Source of the DNA: Thiorhodovibrio winogradskyi
GTDB lineage: Bacteria > Pseudomonadota > Gammaproteobacteria > Chromatiales > Chromatiaceae
Length of the DNA: 64,000 bases
Assembly: GCF_036208045.1 (NCBI RefSeq)
Contig: NZ_CP121472.1
Location: 4,599,531 to 4,663,530 of the forward strand
Reading direction: 5' to 3'
In this document: piece after piece, positions 53,605 to 62,517 of the stretch
Position numbering within the stretch: position 1 is the first letter of the stretch
Layout: each line of letters begins with the position of its first letter
Made by a program: the position numbers and the translations under genes
Notes under the pieces: model-generated
Databases searched by the model: none
The model's input: only the letters and a program-made list of their open reading frames with translations
What the model was told of the DNA's origin: nothing

Positions 53605-55880
53605 TCCTGCCTACAGGGCTTCATGTATATCGCCAATGTCAAAGCCAATCGGGCTTCGCTCCAGGTACAGCAGTCCCATGGTCAGGCGCAGTAGGCTAAT
53701 TTGCCGCAGGATCCAGCGTTGCGGGAGGATGTCGATCACGGCGCCAAATGACGGAGTCCAGACCTCCCAATATCGCCCCAAAAGGCCCCTGATTTTTGGA
53801 CAGCGCCCAAAGCGGCACCGCATCAAAGCGGCGCGTCGCAAACCTCGATGCGCAGCCACTTCCCCCCGGGAGCGGTAATCGCTCAGGGTGCTGACATCGA
53901 CGCGCTCGGGTAACTGATCGCGTTCGTCCTTCAGCCGCGCCAGCTCCGCCTCGGCGGCGGCGATCTCCGCGGCGATGCGCTGGTGTTTGCTGTTCGCGCG
54001 CAAGGTCCCGTCTTTCTTGATCCCAGGCTTGCACTTGGTTTGTTGCTTGTAGAGGCGGTTGAGCTGGGTCTTGATGGCTTGGCATTGTGCATCGATGGCC
54101 TTGATCGCCGGATTGGCAATGTCCTGTTTCTCGCTCTCACTCACCCCAAATCCCGGATGGTAATGATAGGGGTGACGCTCCTGGAGGTGCTTGAAGGACT
54201 TCTCCGAGGCGCCCCAGCGACTGAGCATGGCGGTGGCGATCGCCACCGGCGTTAGCCCCAGGGCGCCATCCCAGCACACCACACTGGTGCGATGCCCGGT
54301 GCGCAGATTCCAGATGACGACCCGGCGCAGTTTGAACGTTGGCTCAGACTCCGCTGCGCAGGGCGCGGGCTTCAGGGGATCGGTGCAGGCCTTCTCCTCC
54401 TCGAGCAGCCGGTACTCGGTCCCGTTCAACGTGAGCGTCTCGGTAAAGCTCCCCGCCTCCAACCCACGCAAGCGCGCCGCATCGGCGTTCTTCTCCCAGG
54501 TCACAAAGGGCGTGTCGGTGGCGACCAGGGTGGAGAAGAACTCCAGCCCGTCGCCTTCGCGGTCAAACACCTGCAAAGGCATCACGCCCAATCCCTGCTC
54601 ACGCGCATACTCGCCCAAGGCGAGAATGCGCCCGCGCAGATCGCCTTTGCCTTCCTGAATCTCAAAGCACACCACCCGCCCGCGCGCATCGCAAGTGACC
54701 AGATTGGTCTGCCCGGGCGTGGGCATGCGCCGCTGGGTATGGTAGCTGGCATGAACCTTGTGCATGCCGGTATAGGGCAGCAGATGCCCATCGGTGAACC
54801 ACACATCCGTGCCGACCAAGCCGCGCTGGAGCTGGTCGTCGGAAAACGCCGCCACCAGCACGGCGGCGCGGCCATGCTTGGCGACCTCATGGAACCAGCC
54901 CCAAAGGGTTTCCAGGCACGCCAAGGTGCCAATCCCCAAGATCCGCCCGGCCTCGTCACGGCGCACGTGCTTGAGCTGCTCGATGGAGCGGATGTTACAG
55001 ACACCCATGAGGGCGAAGACCATGAACAGCTTCCAGCCGTTGCCGAACAGGCGCATTACCCCGCTCAACCAGTGCCATTGGCTGATCAGGACCATGAGGA
55101 TGGGGAAGATGCCGGCATAGCGGCTTTCTTCCCAGTCATGGTTCTGGGCATAAGGACGCTCGCTTGCCACCACCTCGGTCGGCTGCGATTGAGGTGGTGT
55201 CGCCTGCGCGCCAGCCAGGGCCGCACTCAGGGTTTCTTCGATCGCCGGCTCTTGGAGTTCATAGGTCGCCTCCCCGTCCCAGTCCAGCTCGGCCTGTGCC
55301 TCACCTTCGGCCTGCTCACGCTTGGCGCGGCGCAGCGCTTCGAGCTCGCGGGCCTTGGAGCCAGGACGGTGCTTGTTGACGTTGAGATGGCGATGGAGTT
55401 CCTCGTCCTTGCTTTTCGCGGGACTGTAGCCGTGCAAGAGTCCCTGCACGCCGAATTCCCGGTAGCTCTCGCGGTAGTTGTGCAGGGTCTGGCGACTGAG
55501 CTGCAAGGCATCGGCCAAGCGGCTCTGATTGACGCCTTTTTGCATCAGTTCCACGGCCAAGAGGCGACGTTCGGCTTTGTCGCGCAGGTTGACTTGTTTG
55601 ATCGGGGTGCCGCGATGGTAGAGCGTGCCGAGCGCGCGCGGGCCATGGGGCAGATGCAGTGCATAGCCACCACCAAGCTCGAAACGCACCGCGCGATCCA
55701 GCGCACCCGCCGGCTCGGCAAGCAACTCGATTTGGGTCACCAGGGAAGCTCCTTCAGAGGGGTAAAACCACTTCACCCGATCATGCCAAGATTTCTTTTA
55801 TTTTTCCAGATTTATTTTGATATAAAACGGTTATCTGATTCAGCGTTTGTCCAAATAACGCCTTTTTGACGTCGGGCGGA
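53605..55880 (-). mobile_element. second large insertion sequence
   Basis: The element carries one 721-residue transposase gene on the minus strand. It lies between the truncated PP2C/WYL-locus gene on the left and a truncated RND gene on the right. Its exact ends and target duplication could not be determined by eye. Confidence 0.65.
53611..55776 (-). CDS. large IS transposase (721 residues)
   Basis: This open frame has the same layout as the interrupted transposase at 32.6-34.9 kb. Helix-turn-helix (NQSRLADALQLSRQTLHNYRESYREFG), linker with charged segment (LEALRRAKREQAEGEA), and a core with VWFTDGHLLPY, LQVFDREGDGLEFF and TPFVTWEKN; the first two Asp positions correspond to YIDGH and VFDREGY of the other IS. 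A C-terminal coiled coil follows (KHQRIAAEIAAAEAELARLKDERDQLPE). The second IS copy is intact. Confidence 0.8.
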   Translation of the reverse strand: MKWFYPSEGASLVTQIELLAEPAGALDRAVRFELGGGYALHLPHGPRALGTLYHRGTPIKQVNLRDKAERRLLAVELMQKGVNQSRLADALQLSRQTLHNYRESYREFGVQGLLHGYSPAKSKDEELHRHLNVNKHRPGSKARELEALRRAKREQAEGEAQAELDWDGEATYELQEPAIEETLSAALAGAQATPPQSQPTEVVASERPYAQNHDWEESRYAGIFPILMVLISQWHWLSGVMRLFGNGWKLFMVFALMGVCNIRSIEQLKHVRRDEAGRILGIGTLACLETLWGWFHEVAKHGRAAVLVAAFSDDQLQRGLVGTDVWFTDGHLLPYTGMHKVHASYHTQRRMPTPGQTNLVTCDARGRVVCFEIQEGKGDLRGRILALGEYAREQGLGVMPLQVFDREGDGLEFFSTLVATDTPFVTWEKNADAARLRGLEAGSFTETLTLNGTEYRLLEEEKACTDPLKPAPCAAESEPTFKLRRVVIWNLRTGHRTSVVCWDGALGLTPVAIATAMLSRWGASEKSFKHLQERHPYHYHPGFGVSESEKQDIANPAIKAIDAQCQAIKTQLNRLYKQQTKCKPGIKKDGTLRANSKHQRIAAEIAAAEAELARLKDERDQLPERVDVSTLSDYRSRGEVAAHRGLRRAALMRCRFGRCPKIRGLLGRYWEVWTPSFGAVIDILPQRWILRQISLLRLTMGLLYLERSPIGFDIGDIHEAL

Positions 55881-55949
55881 AATGTCCAAAAAACGTCGGG
55901 TAAGACGGAGATTCAAGCGCTTACGTGGGAGGAAAAATCTGGACCTGGG

Positions 55950-56480
55950 AGGTCTGGACATAGAGATTCTAGTGCGCCAGGCGGCGGCGGATCGCGCCAG
56001 CCTAGCCTATCTGGCCCAACAGACCATCCAATTGCCCACCGGCGAGCGCGTGCCCCTGGATGCGGTGGCCAGCGTGCGCGAACAACGCGATTGGGCGCGC
56101 ATCACCCGCATTGATGGCCAACGCAGGGTGACGTTGCAGGCCGAAGTCGATGCCCGCCAGGCCAGCGGTCAGGCGATTGTGGCCGATCTGCGGGCGCGCT
56201 GGCTGGACGACTTCCAGGCCCGGCATCCCGAGGTGCGGGTGAGCTTCGAGGGGCAGTTGGCGCGCTCAGCGGAGACCGATGGCTCAATCCGGCGCGGGCT
56301 GCTGATCAGGCTGCTGCCGCTGCTCGCCGAGACCAGCACCCAGGCCGACGCCATCAAGCCGCTGGTGGTCTCGGTGGTGTTCGGGCTGCTCAGCGCCACG
56401 GTGTTGGTGCTGCTGGTTCTGCCGGCGCTCTATGTGGTGTCGGCGGACTGGGGGGGGGGTGGGTGGCCGGCAGGAATCAA
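55950..56480 (+). pseudogene. RND efflux pump permease, C-terminal remnant
   Basis: The sequence reads EILVRQAAADRASLAYLAQQTIQLPTGERVPLDAVASVREQRDWARITRIDGQRRVTLQAEVDARQASGQAIVADL, then GSIRRGLL, and finally LLAETSTQADAIKPLVVSVVFGLLSATVLVLLVLPALYVVSAD. The first part is the AcrB-type periplasmic subdomain and the last part its final membrane helix. The intervening helices are missing, so an internal deletion is present as well as the loss of the N-terminal half at the IS. A run of ten G starts at 56450. Confidence 0.8.
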
Positions 56481-56546
56481 ACGAAGCCGGTCACTGATGC
56501 TTGACTTCCCCCTTCCCCCTTCTATCTTCCCCCTTCCCCCTTCTCC
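56450..56546. repeat. G10 run and TTCCCCC tandem tract
   Basis: A run of ten G occupies 56450-56459. At about 56504-56546, a CTTCCCCC/TTCCCCC pyrimidine tract is repeated four times. The latter includes the stop region of the minus-strand ArsR-rhodanese gene. Confidence 0.85.
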
Positions 56547-57190
56547 ACTGGCCACCCGGCCTGGCGCCATTCCGGCAGGCCGTTTTCCAGTCGGCGGGCG
56601 TTGAACCCGGCCTGGCGCAGGCGGGCGACCGCATCGAAGGAGAGCACACACCAAGGGCCGCGGCAATAAGCGACGATCGCGCGCTCGGGCGGCAGGTCGG
56701 TTAGATGATCCTCAAGGGCGTCGAGCGGCACATTGAGCGCACCCGGGACATGGCCTTGGGCGTATTCCTCGGCCGGGCGCACGTCGATGACCGTCACCAG
56801 ACCAGCGCGCACCCGATCAAGCAAATCCGCCGCCGGCAGCGGTTCCAGATCGTCGCGGGCGCGCAGATAGCTGACCAGTAACTCACCCACAGCGCGGTGA
56901 CGACTTTCGGCCAAACCCCGCAAGGCCGCCACGGCCGCTAGCACCTGGTCGTCAGCCAGCCCGTAGCGCACATGCTGGCCATCGCGCCGCGCCTGTGCCA
57001 GCCCGGCGGCCTTGAGCTGCTGCAAGTGCTTGGAGGTATTGGCGACACTCAGCCCCGAGAGGCGCGCCAGTTCATCGACAGGACGCTCACCCTGGGCGAG
57101 ATAGTCGAGCAATTCCAGCCGCGCAGCGCTACCGAGGGCGCGGGCGATGCTGGCGAGTTGCTCAAACAGTGCTTGTTTGGGGGGGGACAT
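56522..57190 (-). CDS. ArsR-type repressor fused to rhodanese domain
   Basis: The 222-residue protein has an ArsR/SmtB winged helix (RALGSAARLELLDYLAQGERPVDELARLSGLSVANTSKHLQQLKAAGLAQARRDGQHVRYGL) and a rhodanese domain (VTVIDVRPAEEYAQGHVPGALNVPL, active-site loop YCRGPWCV). ArsR-rhodanese fusions couple a DNA-binding repressor to a thiol-reactive cysteine. It is divergent from the arsenosugar genes and probably represses them. The catalytic Cys is in CRGPWC. Confidence 0.88.
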   Translation of the reverse strand: MSPPKQALFEQLASIARALGSAARLELLDYLAQGERPVDELARLSGLSVANTSKHLQQLKAAGLAQARRDGQHVRYGLADDQVLAAVAALRGLAESRHRAVGELLVSYLRARDDLEPLPAADLLDRVRAGLVTVIDVRPAEEYAQGHVPGALNVPLDALEDHLTDLPPERAIVAYCRGPWCVLSFDAVARLRQAGFNARRLENGLPEWRQAGWPVEKGEGGR

Positions 57191-57305
57191 GGGAAGAAGT
57201 TTGAAGTTTGAAGAGGAAAGTTTGAAATTGAAGGGCTGAGCTTGGTATGTGCGTTGTCTCGCTCCATCTGCGAGATTTCAACCTTTGTTTTCTGTTTGGC
57301 GCGCC
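57191..57305. promoter_or_regulatory. divergent promoter region with GTTTGAA repeats
   Basis: Four near-repeats of GTTTGAA (57192-57227: GAAGTTTGAAGTTTGAAGAG, then AAAGTTTGAAATTGAAG) lie between the ArsR-rhodanese gene and arsS. They could be operator half-sites for the ArsR protein, though direct repeats are not its usual form. Confidence 0.45.
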
Positions 57306-58295
57306 ATGCTTGATACCCTCCCGCATCTCCAACCCGGCGATTTTCCGTCCATCCTGCGCGAGCAGCCCTTGACCCTGCAAGTCAATCTCGGGTGGCTGTG
57401 CAATCAGCAGTGCCGGCATTGTCACGTCGGCGCGGGGCCGAAGCGGCGGGAAATCATGGATCGGGATACCCTGGAACTGGTCATGGCCACGCTTGAGCGC
57501 GGTGATTTCCAGACGCTGGATTTGACTGGCGGCGCGCCCGAGCTGAACCCTGGCTTTCGTGATCTGGTGTGTCATGCGCGCGCGCTCGGGCTCAGAGTAA
57601 TTGATCGCTGCAACCTGACGGTGCTGAGCGAACCCGGACAGGAGGATCTGGCCGACTTCCTCGCCGATCAGGGCTGTGAGCTGGTTGCCTCCTTGCCCTG
57701 TTATCTGGAAACCAATGTCGATGCCCAGCGCGGGCGCGGGGTGTTCGAGTCCAGTCTGACCGGTCTGCGCCGACTGAACGCATTGGGTTATGGCGATCCG
57801 ACCAGTGACCCGAACAGCGCGCTGGTACTAGATTTGGTCTTCAACCCCCAGGGGCCGGAGCTGCCGCCACCCCAGGCGGAGCTGGAGGCGGATTATCGGC
57901 GGGAGTTGTTCGACAAATTTGGCATTCGCTTCAACCGGCTACTGACCCTAGCCAATCTGCCGGTGGGGCGCTTTGGCAGCTTGCTGTTATCGACCGGCGC
58001 CCTCGAGGGCTACATCGAACGTCTGCGGGCCGCTCATCGCGCGGAGAATCTGGCCAATGTGATGTGCCGCTCGCTGATCAGCGTCGATTGGCAGGGCTGG
58101 TTGTACGACTGCGATTTCAATCAAATGCTGGGGCTGCCGCTGGGCGGGACCAAGTGGGATGCCGAGCGCCCGCATCTGCGCGATCTGCCCAACCGCGCGC
58201 TCGTCGGCGCGCCCATCGCGGTGGCCAATCACTGCTATGGCTGCACCGCCGGGCAGGGATCGAGCTGCGGCGGCGCTCTGTCCAGAAGTTTCTGA
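57306..58295 (+). CDS. arsS: arsenosugar biosynthesis radical SAM protein ArsS
   Basis: The 329-residue protein starts at MLDTLPHLQPGDF. It has the radical SAM cysteines C32-x3-C36-x2-C39 (LCNQQCRHC), the LDLTGGAPELNP motif, and a C-terminal cysteine-rich end (CRSLISVDWQGWLYDCDFNQMLG, HCYGCTAGQGSSCGG). ArsS transfers the 5'-deoxyadenosyl group to dimethylarsinite, the first step to dimethylarsinoyl-sugars. The stop overlaps the start of the next glycosyltransferase. Confidence 0.9.
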   Translation: MLDTLPHLQPGDFPSILREQPLTLQVNLGWLCNQQCRHCHVGAGPKRREIMDRDTLELVMATLERGDFQTLDLTGGAPELNPGFRDLVCHARALGLRVIDRCNLTVLSEPGQEDLADFLADQGCELVASLPCYLETNVDAQRGRGVFESSLTGLRRLNALGYGDPTSDPNSALVLDLVFNPQGPELPPPQAELEADYRRELFDKFGIRFNRLLTLANLPVGRFGSLLLSTGALEGYIERLRAAHRAENLANVMCRSLISVDWQGWLYDCDFNQMLGLPLGGTKWDAERPHLRDLPNRALVGAPIAVANHCYGCTAGQGSSCGGALSRSF

Positions 58296-59020
58296 TGCCG
58301 GCCACCGCTGGAGCGGCCCAGTCCGTGCGCCTTTCCATCATTACGCCGACGCTGAACGAAGCCTCGGCGATCTCCGCACTGCTGGGCGATTTGGCCCCGC
58401 TGCGCGCCGCCGGCCACGAACTAATCCTGGTCGATGGCGGCAGCAGCGACGCCACCCGGGCGCTGGCCGAGCCGCTGGTGGATCGGCTGCTCGACGCGCC
58501 GCGCGGGCGCGCCGCACAGATGAATGCCGGCGCCCAGGTTGCCACCGGCGAGCTGCTGTGGTTTCTGCATGCCGACAGCCGGGTACCGGCCGCCGCTGCC
58601 GAGGCGCTACTCGCCGCCGCTCGGGCAGGGGGGCGCCCAGGGATGCGCCCAGTGGTGCGCTGGGGACGTTTTGATGTGCGGCTATCCGGGCGCCATCCGC
58701 TGCTGCGGGTGATCGAGCGCGCGATGAATCTGCGCTCCTGCCTGAGCGGAATCGCCACCGGCGATCAGGGCCTGTTCGTCACCCGCGCGGACTTCACCGC
58801 CGTGGGCGGTTTTCCCAACATCCCGCTGATGGAAGACATCGCTCTGTCGCGACGCCTGCGCCGGCTGGCGCGACCCCTGTGCCTGCGCCCGGCCTTGATC
58901 ACCTCCAGCCGACGCTGGGAATCGCGCGGGATTCTGCGCACCATGGTGCTGATGTGGCGGCTGCGGTTGGCCTATGCCCTGGGCGCTGATCCGGCACGGC
59001 TGGCGCGGTTGTATCGGTGA
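58295..59020 (+). CDS. TIGR04283 family arsenosugar glycosyltransferase
   Basis: The 241-residue GT2-type protein has SIITPTLNEASAISALLGDL, LILVDGGSSDATRALAEP, GRAAQMNAGAQVATGELLWFLHADS (DxD variant HADS), FPNIPLMEDIALSRRLRR. It belongs to the TIGR04283 group that co-occurs with ArsS. The ATG at 58295 shares a base with the arsS stop codon (TGATG). The glycosyl donor and acceptor remain inferred. Confidence 0.88.
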   Translation: MPATAGAAQSVRLSIITPTLNEASAISALLGDLAPLRAAGHELILVDGGSSDATRALAEPLVDRLLDAPRGRAAQMNAGAQVATGELLWFLHADSRVPAAAAEALLAAARAGGRPGMRPVVRWGRFDVRLSGRHPLLRVIERAMNLRSCLSGIATGDQGLFVTRADFTAVGGFPNIPLMEDIALSRRLRRLARPLCLRPALITSSRRWESRGILRTMVLMWRLRLAYALGADPARLARLYR

Positions 59021-59027
59021 TCAGCGC

Positions 59028-59669
59028 ATGCGCTCGGGTTGCACACTAATCGTATTTGCCCGCGAGCCGGTACCGGGTCGGGTCAAGACCCGCTTGATTC
59101 CGGCGTTGGGCTCCGAAGGTGCGGCGCGCCTGTACCGGCGGCTGCTCGGCATGGCGTTGCAGGCTGGAAGCGCGAGCGCTTGCGCGCGCCTCCAGCTCTG
59201 GTGTGCGGGAGTGGAGGATCAGGCTGGAGATGCCGGCGATGCGAGCAGCCTCTGCACGCGCCTCGCCGCCGCTCATGGCTTCAGCTTCCATCCTCAGCCC
59301 GAGGGCGATCTCGGCACGCGCATGGCCGCCGCGCTGGACGCCGCCCTGATCGAGAGCGACCGCGCGGTGCTGATCGGCAGCGATTGCCCGGATTACGCGC
59401 CAAACTATCTCGACGCTGGCTTCGCGGCTTTGGACGACCATGACGCCGTACTCGGCCCAGCCGCCGATGGTGGCTATGTGCTGATCGGCTTGCGCCGCCC
59501 GGCTCCCGAGCTGTTCACCGGCATCACCTGGGGCAGCGCCTCGGTGCTGACGGAAACCCAGGTCGCGCTCCGAGAAGCCGGCCTCAACTGGTTTGAATTG
59601 CCAACCCTGCGCGATCTCGACTGCCCCGCAGACCTCGGCCACTGTCTCGACCTGCTTGATCATCGTTAA
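59028..59669 (+). CDS. TIGR04282 family arsenosugar glycosyltransferase
   Basis: The 213-residue GT-A-like protein reads LIVFAREPVPGRVKTRLIPALG, GDLGTRMAAAL, VLIGSDCPDYAP, VLGPAADGGYVLIGLRRP, TETQVALREAGL, the TIGR04282 pattern (related to CofC/GlmU-like nucleotidyltransferase folds). It is the usual companion of ArsS and TIGR04283. The gap to the preceding gene is seven bases. Confidence 0.9.
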   Translation: MRSGCTLIVFAREPVPGRVKTRLIPALGSEGAARLYRRLLGMALQAGSASACARLQLWCAGVEDQAGDAGDASSLCTRLAAAHGFSFHPQPEGDLGTRMAAALDAALIESDRAVLIGSDCPDYAPNYLDAGFAALDDHDAVLGPAADGGYVLIGLRRPAPELFTGITWGSASVLTETQVALREAGLNWFELPTLRDLDCPADLGHCLDLLDHR

Positions 59670-59696
59670 GGGGATCACCAACAAGAGGGCAACCCA

Positions 59697-60068
59697 TTGA
59701 ATACGCACAACCAGCTGGTCTTCGTTTACAACGCCGATAGTGGCCTCTTTAACACAATGGCCGACATCGGCCACAAACTTTTCTCACCCGCGACCTATTC
59801 TTGTGACCTGTGCGCCATCACTCATGGCCTGCTGAGCGAGCGCGCCGAATGGCGTCGCTTCATTGAGTCCCTGGGCGCGCCTTGCGAGTTCCTGCATCGC
59901 GATCAGTTTCGCGCGCGCTTCCCCGATGCGCGGGCGCCTCTCCCGGCGATCTTCCGTTGGTGCGAAGGGCTGCTTTTACTCTGCGCCGACGCGACGGCCA
60001 TTGCCGCCTGCGAATCGCTTGCGGATCTTCAGGCGCTGATCCTGGGGCACTGCCTGGACGAGCGCTAA
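59697..60068 (+). CDS. small conserved protein of the arsenosugar operon
   Basis: The 123-residue protein opens with a TTG (RBS AGAGGG) and reads QLVFVYNADSGLFNTMADIGHKLFSPATYSCDLCAITHGLLSER. I recognise this as a conserved protein found next to similar genes but without a known function. The CDLC cysteine pair could bind metal or arsenic (inference). Confidence 0.7.
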   Translation: MNTHNQLVFVYNADSGLFNTMADIGHKLFSPATYSCDLCAITHGLLSERAEWRRFIESLGAPCEFLHRDQFRARFPDARAPLPAIFRWCEGLLLLCADATAIAACESLADLQALILGHCLDER

Positions 60069-60384
60069 ACCAAGAGCGATGTGGTCGAGTCAGACGAACC
60101 CTAGGTGGCTTTCTCGCGGTCTGTCTGCGCCGGCCTGATGCCGAATGGCATTTCCGGGCAACTGGTGCTGGCCAAGCTCGGGCGACTATAGTGGACCCCA
60201 ATTTTAGGACAGTCATTTAAGTTAGCCCCGTCTCATCTGAGAAGGCCTGGAAAATACCTGGAGAGAGCAGATCAGCGAGAGACAACGCAAGACCTTCACT
60301 GCCGCATTTCCCTCATTCCCACGCTCCAGCGGGCCGAGACGCGACACTGGAGGGTGGGAGCCAGAGACACGAGAACCGCTCCTA
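60069..60384. other. intergenic stretch with IS-end-like and repeat-like sequence
   Basis: The stretch includes GTGGACCCCAATTTTAGGACAG (near 60190-60212), which resembles the terminal repeat of IS3-type elements, and CATTCCCACGCTCCAGCG (near 60313-60330), a short half-palindrome. No intact gene is present. Confidence 0.4.
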
Positions 60385-60971
60385 CTCCTCCCCATCGTAG
60401 GAGAAGATATCGATCTTGCGCTCTAGGCCCATGATGTGTTGCATGAGCCTGGGGGAGATTTAGCTGGTGGCGACCATGAGCGATGGCTCGACGCCTTCGC
60501 GCGCCCGGTAATCATCGGCACTCTAATAGATGCGGTCGATGTCTTTGGCATGCATGCGCGAGGTGATTTCGAGCAGGATATGTTCGCCGTTGCGGATGAT
60601 GACATCGGCCTGACGGTCACCATAGTCGCCCTCGCGCACCTCGATGCCATCGATTTTGGACAATACGGCATGAATGGTGGCGCGAAAGGTGCCCTCGTTA
60701 TAGATGCCCCAGCGCCCGCCGAAAGCGGCGATTTGGTCGCCGACGTATTTGAAGCCCGCGGCCATTTGTTGGCGAGTTCTACCACCCTGGTCTCGGTGCG
60801 CTGCTGGGCGCGTGCGAGTTCTTGTTGAGCGTGGGCGAGTTCAGCCACCACGGCTTTGAGCTCGGTGAAATCCTGGTGAGTCACGGGTGATCCAGTCACG
60901 CGCTTGTCAATCATGGCCATGACTTGCTGGCGCATGGTGGGGGTTAGCTCTGTTGAGTGTTCGATGATCAT
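60385..60971 (-). pseudogene. DUF3782-type PD-(D/E)XK-like gene, disrupted
   Basis: From the ATG at 60971 a coiled-coil-rich start (LKAVVAELAHAQQELARAQQRTETRVVELANK) changes frame near 60765 and continues as MAAGFKYVGDQIAAFGGRWGIYNEGTFRATIHAVL, REGDYGDRQADVIIRNGEHILLEITSRMHAKDIDRIY, then two stops before GLERKIDIFSYDGEE. The D...E-I-(T/K) order is nuclease-like. One frameshift and two stops make it a pseudogene. Confidence 0.7.
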
Positions 60972-61596
60972 GTCAGGCGGTATCCATGTTCAAACAGGCT
61001 TTGCACGGAAGCAAAGAGAATCTTGTCACGGCAGCGGGCTTGGTGGCAAGGCTCACCGATTCTCTATGTGCCCATCAATAGCATTCCGCAGTCAGTCCTC
61101 GCACGCGAATACGACAACCCCGTCGTGGCCGTGCACGGCTCAGGTTCAGCACCACAGGCAATCAACGAGCGAAACCGAGCAGCGCCGTTAAGTACCACCA
61201 ACCTCCGGAAGCACCCTTGGCACCGGCCTGGCCCCCCCCCGCGCCCTAGCTCCAACGCTCCAGCTCGGGAGCACCTCCGGAACCGCTCCAGGGCTTCTTT
61301 CCAGGGGCTGTCGTAGTCGGGTTTGTCGGCTGGTGTCAGCAGCTTGGGTGTCGGCTGTCATGAGGGGACTTTAGCCGATTGGGAGACGACAGGTGAGGGG
61401 TAGGTGCTGGTCGGAGGGAATTGAGTATATGTCCCCGGGATTAGGAATTGGCATAGATGTCCCCGGAATTCCGGAGAATAATTCAACCCTGGCCCCTTTG
61501 ATGGTTCCGGTCATCGCTGATCGTCGCACAACGCTGCCCGCCACTGCAGAAATGAATTCGACCCTGGCCCGTTAGATTCTGGCCCGTTAGATTGCG
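60972..61596. other. repeat-rich intergenic stretch
   Basis: This 620-base stretch lacks a recognisable gene. Its right part contains near-copies of TATGTCCCCGG and CCCTGGCCC units; the left part contains short frames without motif. Confidence 0.5.
61425..61590. repeat. dispersed TATGTCCCC / ATTCRACCCTGGCCC repeat units
   Basis: Two TATGTCCCCGG-like copies (61426-61440, 61455-61474, the latter containing the palindrome CCGGAATTCCGG) are followed by ATTCAACCCTGGCCCC (61481-61496), ATTCGACCCTGGCCCGTTAG (61556-61575) and ATTCTGGCCCGTTAG (61576-61590). Similar units recur at 62711-62760. Confidence 0.7.
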
Positions 61597-62517
61597 TTAG
61601 TGATCTCGGCGCTGCTTGGCCAACCAGGCTTCGATGGTGGCGGAATCAAGCCCCTTGAGCCGCTCCTCCGGATCATAGCGATTGAGCACCTCCTCCGCAT
61701 CAAGCCCCTTGAGCCGATCCTCCGGGGCGTAACATTGCAGGACTTCTTCAGGGTCAAGCTCGCTCAGCGCGCCTTTGAGCCATTCGCGGGCATCGCGGTG
61801 CATGTCTTCTTGTGTGTAGGCCATGTATCCTTCTCCCAGGCGAAAATACCCAATGAGATTGTGCAGGTGAATGCCGATGTCGCTGTGCGAGCGATAACTG
61901 GCAAAGGCCGCGCGCCACTGTGCTTCATCCGTGGCGAACAGGCCCCAGGGCGCGTTGCGCGGGTGGGGTTCGAGTTGGTTAATCACCACCAGACGCATGT
62001 CGCGGGTGCCAAAGCGCAGGTGATAGATTCCCGCTTTCTCGGTCTTTTGACAACTGCCAGATCGCAATTGTTTGACCAGTTGGCGCGGAAAGCGGGTGGC
62101 GATGGCGTAGCAGCGGAAGTCCTCAGCCGGTAATAGCCGGTAGGCTTCCTTGGGCTCCTCCAGCGGTTGGTCTTTGCCTGACTGGCGCTTGCGCAGGGCG
62201 CGCAGGGAGGCGACTTTGCGGTAGGTGACGGAATGACTCAGCAGTTCTTCGGCAAACCAGGCGCTGAAGGGCTCGTCGGCGGCTTTGAAGCTCAGCAGGT
62301 TGTGCTTGGTCAGGTCTTCCAGTCCATCCGGGCAGTCGTCGGCGGGTCTGCTTGTTGCCTGCGGGGATTGCCCCTGTTCGATGATAAGCACATCCAGGCG
62401 CTGGCTACGCAGGGCGAGTTCTTCTTCAGTGCTGACCTGATAGGGCAAACCGATCAGGGCATCGGCTAGGGCTTGGCCGAGAAGTTTGTGCCAGGGGATG
62501 CGTTGGTCGCGATTCAT
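61597..62517 (-). CDS. Rpn/PD-(D/E)XK-like protein with C-terminal leucine-rich repeats
   Basis: The 306-residue protein has an N-terminal nuclease-like fold region (HKLLGQALADALIGLPYQVSTEEELALRSQRLDVLIIEQG; TKHNLLSFKAADEPF) and a C terminus of degenerate repeats: SELDPEEVLQCYAPEDRLKGL, DAEEVLNRYDPEERLKGL, DSATIEAWLAK. The D.LIIE and the later K give a D...E...K order. It belongs to the broad Rpn-like set of recombination-linked nucleases. Function in this host is unknown. Confidence 0.7.
   Translation of the reverse strand: MNRDQRIPWHKLLGQALADALIGLPYQVSTEEELALRSQRLDVLIIEQGQSPQATSRPADDCPDGLEDLTKHNLLSFKAADEPFSAWFAEELLSHSVTYRKVASLRALRKRQSGKDQPLEEPKEAYRLLPAEDFRCYAIATRFPRQLVKQLRSGSCQKTEKAGIYHLRFGTRDMRLVVINQLEPHPRNAPWGLFATDEAQWRAAFASYRSHSDIGIHLHNLIGYFRLGEGYMAYTQEDMHRDAREWLKGALSELDPEEVLQCYAPEDRLKGLDAEEVLNRYDPEERLKGLDSATIEAWLAKQRRDH

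Noticed and set aside
54292-55869. 525-codon plus-strand open frame opposite the second transposase
   Set aside because: It has no recognisable domain; the minus-strand frame has helix-turn-helix and DDE-like motifs.
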